Assembly (NCBI RefSeq): GCF_008727925.1
Contig: NZ_VTWT01000008.1
Coordinates: 62,001-126,000 of the forward strand
Source: Adhaeribacter soli
Lineage (GTDB): Bacteria; Bacteroidota; Bacteroidia; Cytophagales; Hymenobacteraceae
DNA: 64,000 bases
Direction of reading: 5' to 3'
The notes below the pieces were generated by a model that was given only the letters and a program-made list of their open reading frames with translations, did no database searches and had not been told where the DNA came from. Positions 9,640 to 16,614 of this stretch are shown one piece after another (position 1 is the first letter of the stretch; each line of letters starts with the position of its first letter). A program made the translations under genes and the position numbers.

Positions 9640-9972
9640 CTAGTTCTGTTCGTAAATAGGAGCTAATGGAGCATCTCTCTTAACTGCAGAAATGCCGTTT
9701 TCTCTTGCAGCCATTGTCGTATAAGATTCACTTCTTCCTATGATTTCTCCATTTGAGCCTTTCAAGTTAAAAGTGTAGCTGAAGCCAGATAACTTTCGGT
9801 CATATCTAGAGTCATGTGGTGCATTTGTTTTTACAGACATTATACCAACTCTGCATGACTGATTACTAGTATAACCTTCACTACTTAATATGATTTCTCC
9901 GTTTATAGAGGTCAATCGGAAATAAAACTGATTGTTAATGCCTCTGAAGATTGTAAATTTTGGGTTTGACAT
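9640..9972 (-). CDS. DUF1508 (YegP-like) tandem-domain protein
   Basis: The 110-residue protein consists of two DUF1508 repeats: FTIFRGINNQFYFRLTSING (6-25) and YTFNLKGSNGEIIGRSESYT (about 65-84), each followed by a short helix (GIMSVKTNA and GISAVKRDA). The E. coli homologue YegP forms a small alpha/beta dimer of unknown role. It sits 27 bases upstream of the effector gene and 4 bases after the LRAT-like gene, so it is likely in the same transcript. No signal peptide or membrane segment is seen. Link to the cyclase system is by position only. Confidence 0.8.
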   Translation of the reverse strand: MSNPKFTIFRGINNQFYFRLTSINGEIILSSEGYTSNQSCRVGIMSVKTNAPHDSRYDRKLSGFSYTFNLKGSNGEIIGRSESYTTMAARENGISAVKRDAPLAPIYEQN

Positions 9973-9976
9973 GTCT

Positions 9977-10402
9977 TTAGTTTTTGATTAGAAATCCGAA
10001 TAATAAACCTAGTCCAACAACTCCTATGGTAGCGGACACTTGTTTGCTGATTGGTCTGTTAGTTGTTACTTCAGTTACAAAATGCTCGCAATTGTAATTA
10101 ATTAGATCATATGGCTTACCAACCTTAGATAATGCCATTTCTACTACTCTTCTCCTTTGGTAAGCAGTTGCTTTTAATCTATTTATTCGTGTCACCTTAG
10201 GCCGATTTGCAAAGAAGCTCGAAAGCCTTGTAAGACTTACGCCCTTACCAATAATATTCTCGGTAATATAATGCGATCCATAATCATCACTGCCTATATA
10301 TAAGGCATGATGTTGAACCAAATTGAATTCACTCTTAGGGGTTACTATGGTGTCTCCGGGTTTTAACCCTAGCTCAAATACTTTTCTTAATTCTTGATTC
10401 AT
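9977..10402 (-). CDS. LRAT-domain (NlpC/P60-like fold) protein with C-terminal membrane anchor
   Basis: A 141-residue product of the lecithin:retinol acyltransferase-like family. The permuted papain-fold motifs are clear: GDTIVTP...QHHALYIG with the two histidines and YNCEHFV with the nucleophile cysteine. A hydrophobic tail (ATIGVVGLGLLFGFLIKN) would anchor it in a membrane. Family members are acyltransferases, phospholipases or amidases. I chose the ATG at 10402, just after the DUF2188 stop, because the longer frame from 10522 would overlap most of the upstream gene and adds residues outside the domain. A membrane-lipid hydrolase beside a membrane-acting effector is suggestive but unproven. 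Confidence 0.8.
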   Translation of the reverse strand: MNQELRKVFELGLKPGDTIVTPKSEFNLVQHHALYIGSDDYGSHYITENIIGKGVSLTRLSSFFANRPKVTRINRLKATAYQRRRVVEMALSKVGKPYDLINYNCEHFVTEVTTNRPISKQVSATIGVVGLGLLFGFLIKN

Positions 10403-10403
10403 T

Positions 10404-10637
10404 TTAATTTTTGTCTTTAGGTGGGAAAGGGTCATTTCCAAAAGAGTTTCTTTCGCGAATTCTACCATTTCTTCCGTGAATAAATAATTCTGATTGTTGA
10501 TTTGAAGCAATTCCCTTAGCAACTCTTACTGCTTGCTCTTGAGTATGAGTCACTTTAGTCGCTTTTTCATTACCAGCTCCCTTAATAGCCCAGCCATTAG
10601 GATGCTTAACTACATGCTGATTTTTCCCTTTAGTCAT
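10404..10637 (-). CDS. DUF2188 domain small protein
   Basis: A 77-residue protein matching the DUF2188 pattern: N-terminal HVVKHPNGWAIKGAGN, then KVTHTQEQAVRVAKGIA and a C-terminal LFIHGRNGRIRERNSFG. The role of this family is unknown. I place the start at ATG 10637 because it begins the domain and follows the promoter at 10661-10668; the longer open frame up to 10703 runs through the promoter. It is the first gene of the six-gene minus-strand row and is 1 base from the LRAT-like gene. Confidence 0.8.
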   Translation of the reverse strand: MTKGKNQHVVKHPNGWAIKGAGNEKATKVTHTQEQAVRVAKGIASNQQSELFIHGRNGRIRERNSFGNDPFPPKDKN

Positions 10638-10660
10638 AAATTTTCTTTTTAAAGTACACG

Positions 10661-10690
10661 CAAATATAATAGCTATTTTTGAAATGTCAA
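10661..10690 (-). promoter_or_regulatory. Promoter of the DUF2188-to-E2 operon
   Basis: On the minus strand a TATATTTG box (10661-10668) fits the Bacteroidota -7 consensus TAnnTTTG, and a TTG (10688-10690) lies 19 bases upstream at the -33 position. It is 23 bases ahead of the DUF2188 ATG. Confidence 0.65.
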
Positions 10691-10692
10691 GT

Positions 10693-10743
10693 GTTGTAAA
10701 CAAAATTTAATGTTTGTAATACAAACAGTTTGCGTTTGTAAAC
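10693..10743. promoter_or_regulatory. Operator-like repeats shared by divergent promoters
   Basis: Three related sites are present: GTTGTAAACAA at 10693-10703, the perfect palindrome GTTTGTAATACAAAC at 10712-10726, and GTTTGTAAAC at 10734-10743. One abuts the -33 region of the leftward promoter and one lies between the -33 and -7 boxes of the rightward promoter. This is the layout expected for binding of the XRE protein encoded next door, giving autoregulation and control of the cyclase operon. Confidence 0.6.
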
Positions 10744-10760
10744 ATTTATCTGTACATTTG
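10729..10760 (+). promoter_or_regulatory. Promoter of the XRE-ImmA operon
   Basis: TTTG at 10729-10732 and TACATTTG at 10753-10760 are separated by 20 bases, a full match to the Bacteroidota -33/-7 promoter. It is 39 bases before the ATG of the XRE gene and overlaps an operator-like repeat. Confidence 0.7.
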
Positions 10761-10799
10761 TGGATAAATATTCCTTTTTGTGGATAAATTTGTGGGAAG

Positions 10800-11165
10800 A
10801 TGGAAGAGGAAAAAGAGTTTTATACCAACTTAGGCCTACGAATAAAGGCTCTAAGAGAAAAGTCTAATTTGAAACAGGAATCATTTGCCCAATTACTTGG
10901 ACTGTCAAGAGCTTCTGTAGTTAATATTGAAAAGGGGAGACAGAACCCAAGTTTCTTTCTTATCAATAGAATGACTAAAATACTTGGAGTGACTTTTGAT
11001 GACTTGATTATAAAGGTGGACCTAATAGAATCTCAGGAGGAGACACTCATTTCGCCATCTATGGAAAGTATGATAAAGGGGATTGCTGAAAAGGAATTTA
11101 AAGAATCTCCAGAATCAGTTAATAAGTTAAGATCATTTATAGTTGAAAGTTTAACAGCTAATTAA
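10800..11165 (+). CDS. XRE-family transcriptional regulator
   Basis: A 121-residue protein with a Cro/CI helix-turn-helix at about residues 11-66 (IKALREKSNLKQESFAQLLG, then SRASVVNIEKGRQNPS). The remaining C-terminal part is helical and probably dimerises. The gene is 2 bases ahead of an ImmA/IrrE protease gene; in such pairs the protease cleaves or inactivates the repressor after a stress signal. It is divergent from the cyclase operon with operator-like repeats between, so it likely represses both directions. That control is inference. Confidence 0.88.
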   Translation: MEEEKEFYTNLGLRIKALREKSNLKQESFAQLLGLSRASVVNIEKGRQNPSFFLINRMTKILGVTFDDLIIKVDLIESQEETLISPSMESMIKGIAEKEFKESPESVNKLRSFIVESLTAN

Positions 11166-11167
11166 GA

Positions 11168-11680
11168 ATGTCTAAGAGTATAGAAAATCTTACTACTTCA
11201 ATTCTTAAAGACTTAAATGTTACTAAGGCACCTATAGATATAGTTAATATCGCTATAAAAAAGGGAGTGACCATTAAGCCTTATGATCTAGGCGATGGTG
11301 TGTCAGGAGTTCTGGTAGTTGATAAAGATAAAAGCGTTATCGGTTATAATCCTTCTGAGCACGTTGTAAGACAAAGATTTACCATTGCACATGAGCTAGG
11401 ACATTTTATAATGCATCGTTCTCAAGCAGAGTTGTTTGTAGATAAAGAGAAGGTTTTATTTAGGAATCATGCGTCTTCTACCGGGGAGATTAAAAGGGAA
11501 AGGGAAGCAAATAACTTTGCAGCTTCCATTTTAATGCCCGAATACCTTATTTATAAGGAAATCAATGATAGGCATATTGATTCTATTGATGAAACTGCTA
11601 TAAAGGAATTAGCTAAAGTTTTCAATGTAAGTCAGCAGGCTATGACTATTAGATTGACCAAACTTAATCTTTTCTGGTAG
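11168..11680 (+). CDS. ImmA/IrrE family metallopeptidase
   Basis: The protein has the DUF955 zinc protease core: RFTIAHELGHFIMHR with HELGH at residues 75-79 and a downstream acidic helix, EREANNFAASILMP. It is 170 residues, the usual size of stand-alone ImmA proteins. Known members cut an adjacent XRE repressor (Bacillus ImmA, Deinococcus IrrE). The start is 2 bases after the XRE stop. A strong hairpin terminator follows at 11712. Role in switching on the divergent cyclase operon is inferred from position. Confidence 0.88.
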   Translation: MSKSIENLTTSILKDLNVTKAPIDIVNIAIKKGVTIKPYDLGDGVSGVLVVDKDKSVIGYNPSEHVVRQRFTIAHELGHFIMHRSQAELFVDKEKVLFRNHASSTGEIKREREANNFAASILMPEYLIYKEINDRHIDSIDETAIKELAKVFNVSQQAMTIRLTKLNLFW

Positions 11681-11711
11681 GTTGGGTTATCTTATAAAAT
11701 CATAACTAATT

Positions 11712-11738
11712 AAAGGCATCAAGTAATTGGTGCCTTTT
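11712..11738 (+). terminator. Terminator of XRE-ImmA operon
   Basis: Inverted arms AAAGGCATCAA (11712-11722) and TTGGTGCCTTT (11727-11737) with a GTAA loop and one G-T pair, followed by a T-rich tract. Confidence 0.75.
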
Positions 11739-11945
11739 CTGTTTAATCCCTTCCGGAAAGAACCCAAGTATAGGAATCACCTTCTATTATGTCTTTATTG
11801 AAAGTTCAGTTTTTCATGTCCGCAACCTCCATTAGTGCATTATCGCACTCCTATGGTCAAGAACAAAGTCTTAATAGCTCTTATAGCCTTTAAAGCTTCT
11901 GATTTCTTTTAAACTGATTACTTTAAAGCCAGGGGTGTTCTATTA

Positions 11946-12200
11946 TTAGATACCTTCTGAGAAAAAATCTTTCAATGTCATATTGTGAATCTCCAGTACA
12001 TTGAGTAAGGTGCGAATTGTAAAATTAGCTTCACCTCTTTCTAATCTCCAGTATTGCACCCTTCCTAAATCATGTGCTACTGCAAAAGCTTCATAGCTAC
12101 TATATCCTTTCTGGATTCGTAATTCTTTTAGTTTCCTGCCGATTGCCTTTAATGTTACTTCTTCGCCATTCATAAGCGAAAGTTGGAAGTAAAGCATCAT
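11946..12200 (-). CDS. Small XRE-family DNA-binding protein
   Basis: An 84-residue protein that is almost only a Cro/CI helix-turn-helix: IGRKLKELRIQKGYSSYEAF, then GRVQYWRLERGEANFTIRTL. A second possible ATG at 12173 would remove nine residues outside the domain. It has no partner protease or toxin on its strand and is divergent from an unknown gene at 12302, which it may regulate. The family call is secure, the target is not. Confidence 0.78.
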   Translation of the reverse strand: MMLYFQLSLMNGEEVTLKAIGRKLKELRIQKGYSSYEAFAVAHDLGRVQYWRLERGEANFTIRTLLNVLEIHNMTLKDFFSEGI

Positions 12201-12256
12201 AAATGTTACTCCATAAAAACAACATCACATAAAAAACATCTTATATGAAATAATAT

Positions 12257-12264
12257 TATATTTG
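12257..12264 (+). promoter_or_regulatory. Candidate -7 promoter box
   Basis: TATATTTG matches the Bacteroidota TAnnTTTG box and lies 37 bases before the ATG at 12302. No clear -33 TTTG is present at the expected distance. Confidence 0.4.
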
Positions 12265-12301
12265 AGTTTAGCCACAAATAATCACTTAAATCAAGATATC
12301 T

Positions 12302-12838
12302 ATGGAATCATTATTAATTGGAGGCCTTCAAGGTCTCTTGAACTATGCAGGTTTGTCTTTACTAGACAAGATGAATATTAAAAAGTATCAACGAAAAATG
12401 GAAGAAGGTACAGCCACCATGACCCAATGTAGCAAGGTGGTTTCACACCTAAAGTCAGATAAAGATGCAAATGCAAAGATTAGTTACTTGTGTGATCAAC
12501 TGATAAAGAGAAACAGGCAAACCTTATTTGCAAATGTAAATCTTGGCGTGTTGGCTGTTCTTGATCTAATAGAAGCTGGCTATGATGAGAAGATCTTGTT
12601 AAGTACAGGTAAGTATTTAAAGTCTAAGGTTTATCTTGAAAATGCAATACGCATAAGCAAAGATACTTCTATAGTAGAGTATGAATTTGAAGATCTACCG
12701 ACTTTAAGCTGTCTATATTCGATGATGAATTACTATTATGGGTATTTGCTTCACTTACAAGGTAATTCGTCTGAATCTAATCATTATAAAGAATTAGGGC
12801 AGAAGCAATTGCCAGGTATGGGAGGATTGCCTTATTAA
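12302..12838 (+). CDS. Unknown island protein, 178 aa
   Basis: I do not recognise this protein. It starts with a short hydrophobic, glycine-rich stretch (LLIGGLQGLLNYAGLSLLDK) and continues as a mostly helical protein with no signal peptide, metal motif or known catalytic residues. The C-terminus ends in a Gly/Pro patch (LPGMGGLPY). Codon use and AT-richness match the island. It is preceded by a promoter-like box and is the first of three short unknown plus-strand genes between the orphan XRE gene and the tRNA. Confidence 0.6.
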   Translation: MESLLIGGLQGLLNYAGLSLLDKMNIKKYQRKMEEGTATMTQCSKVVSHLKSDKDANAKISYLCDQLIKRNRQTLFANVNLGVLAVLDLIEAGYDEKILLSTGKYLKSKVYLENAIRISKDTSIVEYEFEDLPTLSCLYSMMNYYYGYLLHLQGNSSESNHYKELGQKQLPGMGGLPY

Positions 12839-12919
12839 TCAAATGCAGGTGGTAATAAATTATTCTCAAACTACGAGATATTAATATTTTAAACTGAAGT
12901 TAACCTAACTTTAAAAACT

Positions 12920-13432
12920 ATGACATTAAATCTAAACAACGCTGATTACCTGGTAAAATCAGATAGAGTTGATATAAATGAACTCATGAAAGATAATATA
13001 GAACTTTATAGAAATATGCTTTCTAATAAAGATACAGACGAGACCTGGAAAGTATTTATAGAACATTTTCTCCTGCCTTATAGGATCAGCTACTTTAAGT
13101 TCATCTACAACAAAGAGTACTATACTGCTTCAATACAAACTCGGTATTCCTTGGATGAGAAAAAAGTTTCTCCTACTTTACTGTTTTTCACGGAGGTGCC
13201 TAATATTAGAGAAGAAGGTTATCCGGAATGGTTCTATATGGCATTTCCAGATATAGCTGATTGGGTAATACTTGGTGAAGGTATACCTGTATTGAAGCAG
13301 GAATTTGCAGGGATATCTAAAGAAAAGTTAATTATTAATGGGCAGTATACTTGGCCATACTTGAAAATGGTGATTGAACTTTATAAAAGCCACACTAATA
13401 ACATGTTGGAATGTGAGATGTACCCTAATTAA
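12920..13432 (+). CDS. Unknown island protein, 170 aa
   Basis: No family is recognised. The sequence is soluble-looking, rich in aromatic residues (ISYFKFIYNKEYYTASIQT, YPEWFYMAFPDIADWVI) and with alternating strands and helices, as in small immunity or SUKH-like proteins, but I cannot support such a call. It lies 81 bases after the previous unknown gene on the same strand. Composition matches the island. Confidence 0.6.
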   Translation: MTLNLNNADYLVKSDRVDINELMKDNIELYRNMLSNKDTDETWKVFIEHFLLPYRISYFKFIYNKEYYTASIQTRYSLDEKKVSPTLLFFTEVPNIREEGYPEWFYMAFPDIADWVILGEGIPVLKQEFAGISKEKLIINGQYTWPYLKMVIELYKSHTNNMLECEMYPN

Positions 13433-13591
13433 TTAGGGTATTCTGTAAAATAAAAACAAACACACATTCTTTCTTTTAAAATGACCTGGCCAGTACCTAT
13501 TAGAGTTTAATGTTTTGTTTTAGTACTATATCTTCAAATAAAGTATATTAGAAATTATATTGGCTTGTGTTTCAATTATTATAAAAGAAAG

Positions 13592-13873
13592 ATGAAAGAG
13601 TTAAGAAAAGTTACCTTTAAGAAATTACTTAAGAACAATGCGGGAGGGTACTTTAGAGAAGATGCTTCTAGTGAACACGGATATTTCCATAGGTGGTTTA
13701 AAGAGTTCAATGAGCCTTCTTCGAAAGGCAATACCACTCATAGAATATTAGGGTTGATCGAAGCTGCTGATGGAAAAATTGTGAAGGCTTTACCTACGTC
13801 CATTACTTTTACTGGTTCAATGGGCAATCCAGATCAAGAGAGAACTGGTAATGGATTTGCTCCAAAAAACTAG
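13592..13873 (+). CDS. Unknown small island protein, 93 aa
   Basis: A short basic protein beginning MKELRKVTFKKLL with a central YFREDASSEHGYFHRWFKEF and a closing TFTGSMGNPDQERTGNGFAP. No family is recognised. The frame is also open from a TTG at 13565, but ATG 13592 is the better start. It is the last gene before the tRNA-Arg that bounds the island. Confidence 0.5.
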   Translation: MKELRKVTFKKLLKNNAGGYFREDASSEHGYFHRWFKEFNEPSSKGNTTHRILGLIEAADGKIVKALPTSITFTGSMGNPDQERTGNGFAPKN

Positions 13874-13911
13874 TAGTTAGTTAAATGTTTTACCAATGTT
13901 TTACCTGTAAA

Positions 13912-13947
13912 TGAAAAAAGCCCCTAAGATGTTGATTCTTAGGGGCT
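13912..13947 (-). terminator. Terminator after tRNA-Arg
   Basis: Perfect 11-base arms, AGCCCCTAAGA at 13919-13929 and TCTTAGGGGCT at 13937-13947, with a 7-base loop. On the minus strand the hairpin is followed by a run of six T, so it ends transcription of the tRNA. Confidence 0.85.
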
Positions 13948-13962
13948 ATTAACTACTAGTTG

Positions 13963-14036
13963 TGGTCGCGTAGGGAGTCGAACCCCAAACCTTCTGATTC
14001 GTAGTCAGATGCTCTATCCAGTTGAGCTACGTGACC
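13963..14036 (-). tRNA. tRNA-Arg (anticodon ACG)
   Basis: The minus strand folds as a cloverleaf: acceptor GGTCACG/CGCGACC, D-arm GCTC...GAGC, anticodon arm TCTGA-CTACGAA-TCAGA with anticodon ACG, and T-arm with TTCGACT. CCA is not encoded. The acceptor stem has an A5-C68 mismatch, which is unusual; the 3' half faces the AT-rich island, the side where integrating elements usually replace the tRNA end. Confidence 0.93.
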
Positions 14037-14094
14037 ATTGCGTTGTATTGCGATGCAAAGGTGCGAAGAATTTTAATTACTGTCAAGTCTTCGC

Positions 14095-14823
14095 TTAAAT
14101 ATTTTTACGATTTTTATCAGAACTGCGTTTCAAAGCCTTTTTAATGGCATTATTGAGCAAATAATAGAGGCCAAAAAGAGAAACGACAACAAGGCCGATG
14201 AGCAGCACCTTGCCGAAAACGCCTTCGTTCGGGTCCTGCAGTAGATGCAGCAAGTCGCTGGCCTGGGTGCCTACCCAGAAAAAGAACAGCGTGCGCGGCA
14301 GCATGCCGGCCATGCTGGCAATCAGAAACTTCTTCAGGGGCACTTTTATAATGGATAGCACAAAGGTCATGAAAGCAAAGGGCAGCACCGGCGAAATGCG
14401 CGAAAGCAGGATCAGTTCCCAGCTGTGGTTTTTCAGTTCCTCCATTACAATGGCCGCCTTCGGGAAATGGTTTATGAAAGCCGTCATCCGGCCGTGGTCG
14501 ATAAGCTGCGCCACCTTGTAGCCAATAAATGCCGCAATGCCATACGAAACCACTACGCCCGGAAAACCTTCCCAACCCAGGAAAAAACCGGAAATAAGCG
14601 CTACGAAGGTGGTGGGCGTTAAGGCAAAGGCCATGGTAAAGGAAGCTACCATGAAAAAAGCCAGCATTTGCCAGAAGTGCAGGTTCATGAAAGCCTGTTG
14701 GTGTTCGTAGAAAAAATAAATCAGAAAAGAACTGGCAACTACCGGTACGGCAATCAGCAAAAACAGCGAAACCAGCGTAGAGCGGTTTTCCCGGTAAAGT
14801 TCTTTAAGCGCGTTCAGGGCCAT
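14095..14823 (-). CDS. TVP38/TMEM64 (VTT domain) membrane protein
   Basis: A polytopic inner membrane protein of the SNARE-associated/VTT (DedA-like) family. The typical features are FVALISGFFLGWEGFPGVVVSYG, the re-entrant region with LLSRISPVLPFAFMTFVLS and the closing segment MLPRTLFFFWVG. Members help move lipids or balance membrane potential; the exact substrate is unknown. I place the start at ATG 14823 (242 residues) since the frame above it runs through a low-complexity AT tract. It is GC-richer than the island on the other side of the tRNA, marking the return to core chromosome. Confidence 0.88.
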   Translation of the reverse strand: MALNALKELYRENRSTLVSLFLLIAVPVVASSFLIYFFYEHQQAFMNLHFWQMLAFFMVASFTMAFALTPTTFVALISGFFLGWEGFPGVVVSYGIAAFIGYKVAQLIDHGRMTAFINHFPKAAIVMEELKNHSWELILLSRISPVLPFAFMTFVLSIIKVPLKKFLIASMAGMLPRTLFFFWVGTQASDLLHLLQDPNEGVFGKVLLIGLVVVSLFGLYYLLNNAIKKALKRSSDKNRKNI

Positions 14824-15137
14824 GGGGTTAATTTGAAGATTTGAAAATTTGAAGATTAGAAAATGCTTTTGAGATTCGTTTTTAGTTTCCAAATCTCCAC
14901 ATCTTCAAATTTTCAAATTCCGGAACGGTAAGTTTCTACGAAAAAAAGTCAGGGGGAGCTAAAATCTTTCCGGCAACGATGTTCGGGTAAAAATTTTTAA
15001 CTTGCAAACAACTTAACGGAAAGGCCAGAAAGTAGTACCTGAAAAATGCTCCAGAAAGAGAATAATCAGGAAATTCGCTTTCCCGAAAGTCTTTTATCTT
15101 TTGTCTTACATCTTTAATCTGATTTAATAGCGAAACC

Positions 15138-16277
15138 ATGAAATTCGGAACCAAAGCCATACACGCCGGCGTAGAGCCGGACCCGACCACCGGCGCGATC
15201 ATGACGCCGATCTACCAGACCTCGACCTACGTGCAGCGCTCACCCGGCGATCACAAAGGTTACGAATATTCGCGTACCCACAACCCAACCCGCACGCAAC
15301 TGCAGAATGCGCTGGCGGCACTGGAGAACGGCAAGCACGGCCTTTGCTTTGCCAGCGGCATGGCAGCTATCGATGCGGTAGTTAAAATGCTGAGCCCCGG
15401 CGATGAGGTTATTTCCACGAACGACCTGTACGGCGGCAGCTACCGGATCTTTACCAAGATCTTCCAGAACTACGGCATTAAGTTTCATTTTATTTCAATG
15501 GCTGATATTAACAACATTGAGAATTATGTAAACGAAAACACGAAGTTGCTTTGGGTGGAAACCCCGACCAACCCGCTCCTGAACATCATCGACATTAAAG
15601 GTGCAGCCGCCATTGCCAGAAAGCATAACCTGAAACTGGTAGTGGATAATACGTTTGCTACGCCTTACCTGCAGTTGCCGCTCGACTTGGGCGCCGACAT
15701 TGTAATGCACTCGCTTACCAAATACATGGGCGGTCACTCGGATGTGGTAATGGGCGCTTTAATTGTAAAAGACGACGAACTGCACGAAAAGCTAGCCTTT
15801 ATTCAGAATGCCAGCGGCGGCACGCCCGGTCCGCAGGACTGCTTCCTGCTGCTGCGCGGTTTAAAAACCCTGCACCTGCGCATGCAACGCCACTGCGAAA
15901 ACGGCCGCGCCATTGCCCAGTATCTGAAAAACCATCCGAAAGTAGAGAAAGTATTCTGGCCGGGCTTCGAAGACCATCATAACCATGCTATTGCCAAAAA
16001 CCAGATGCGCGATTTCGGCGGCATGATCTCGTTTGTGCTGAAAGGCGACAAAATGGAAGATGCCATTCAGACGCTGGAAAGATTTAAATTCTTTGCTTTG
16101 GCCGAATCGCTGGGCGGCGTAGAATCGCTTTGCGGCCATCCGGCCAGCATGACCCACGCCAGCATTCCGCGCGAAGAGCGCATGAAAGGCGGCCTGAGCG
16201 ATTCCCTGATCCGCTTAAGCGTAGGCGTGGAAGACATCGAAGACCTGATCGCCGACCTGGAACAGGCTATTGGGTAG
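15138..16277 (+). CDS. metB: Cystathionine gamma-synthase/lyase family PLP enzyme
   Basis: A 379-residue trans-sulfuration enzyme of the Cys/Met metabolism PLP family. Visible motifs are the N-terminal TKAIHAGVEPDPTTGA, the substrate loop YEYSRTHNPTR, FASGMAAIDAV, the aspartate that pairs with the PLP ring (VVDNTFATPYLQ), and the PLP lysine in HSLTKYMGGHSD. The end GVESLCGHPASMTHASIP is typical. It either joins O-acylhomoserine to cysteine or cleaves cystathionine; sequence alone does not settle which, so the symbol is tentative. It stands alone and is followed by a strong terminator. Confidence 0.88.
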   Translation: MKFGTKAIHAGVEPDPTTGAIMTPIYQTSTYVQRSPGDHKGYEYSRTHNPTRTQLQNALAALENGKHGLCFASGMAAIDAVVKMLSPGDEVISTNDLYGGSYRIFTKIFQNYGIKFHFISMADINNIENYVNENTKLLWVETPTNPLLNIIDIKGAAAIARKHNLKLVVDNTFATPYLQLPLDLGADIVMHSLTKYMGGHSDVVMGALIVKDDELHEKLAFIQNASGGTPGPQDCFLLLRGLKTLHLRMQRHCENGRAIAQYLKNHPKVEKVFWPGFEDHHNHAIAKNQMRDFGGMISFVLKGDKMEDAIQTLERFKFFALAESLGGVESLCGHPASMTHASIPREERMKGGLSDSLIRLSVGVEDIEDLIADLEQAIG

Positions 16278-16288
16278 TTTTTCAGCCC

Positions 16289-16453
16289 AAAAGGCTATCG
16301 TTTTTAAACAAAAAGCTTATTAGCATTTGGCACATTTGCTTGACGGGATTTTGTAATCCCGTCTTAACCGAGCCGTGGGATTTGTAATCCCACTTTCTAA
16401 GAAGCAACATGGTCATGCACTGGTTTTTTCCTGAAAAGGCTATCGTTTTTTAA
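16289..16453. repeat. Cluster of short hairpin repeats after metB
   Basis: Two copies of AAAAGGCTATCGTTTTT (16289-16308 and 16434-16453) flank two hairpins, GACGGGATT/AATCCCGTC and GTGGGATT/AATCCCAC, at about 16341-16393. The first motif recurs elsewhere in the window in gaps after genes. Confidence 0.7.
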
Positions 16454-16455
16454 GT

Positions 16456-16486
16456 AAAAAAGCCCCGGTTTGCACCGGGGCTTTTT
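16456..16486 (+). terminator. Terminator after metB
   Basis: AAAAAGCCCCGGT and ACCGGGGCTTTTT arms around a TTGC loop, with T tracts on both strands. Confidence 0.85.
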
Positions 16487-16614
16487 GTTTGTATTTCGCT
16501 ACGGTTTAAAGGCTAAAAACTGCCGGGGTACGTTCTGTTTATTCGTTTATAGAGTCGTCTGGAAGAACTTGCATTTTCTCCCTAAAAGTTGTTATTTCAG
16601 GGAAATATCCGGAT

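Noticed and set aside
10403-10522. Longer start for the LRAT-like protein at 10522
   Set aside because: It would overlap about half of the DUF2188 gene and adds residues outside the domain; ATG 10402 right after the upstream stop is better.
10693-10743. Short CRISPR-like array
   Set aside because: The GTTTGTAAAC copies are short, unevenly spaced and palindromic, and overlap promoters; they fit operators.
14150-14575. Alternative minus-strand frame within the VTT gene
   Set aside because: It lies wholly within the VTT gene in another frame and has shadow composition rich in Arg, Gly and Ala.
14893-15137. SAM riboswitch upstream of the metB-like gene
   Set aside because: I could not find the conserved pseudoknot and stem pattern of known SAM riboswitches in this leader.
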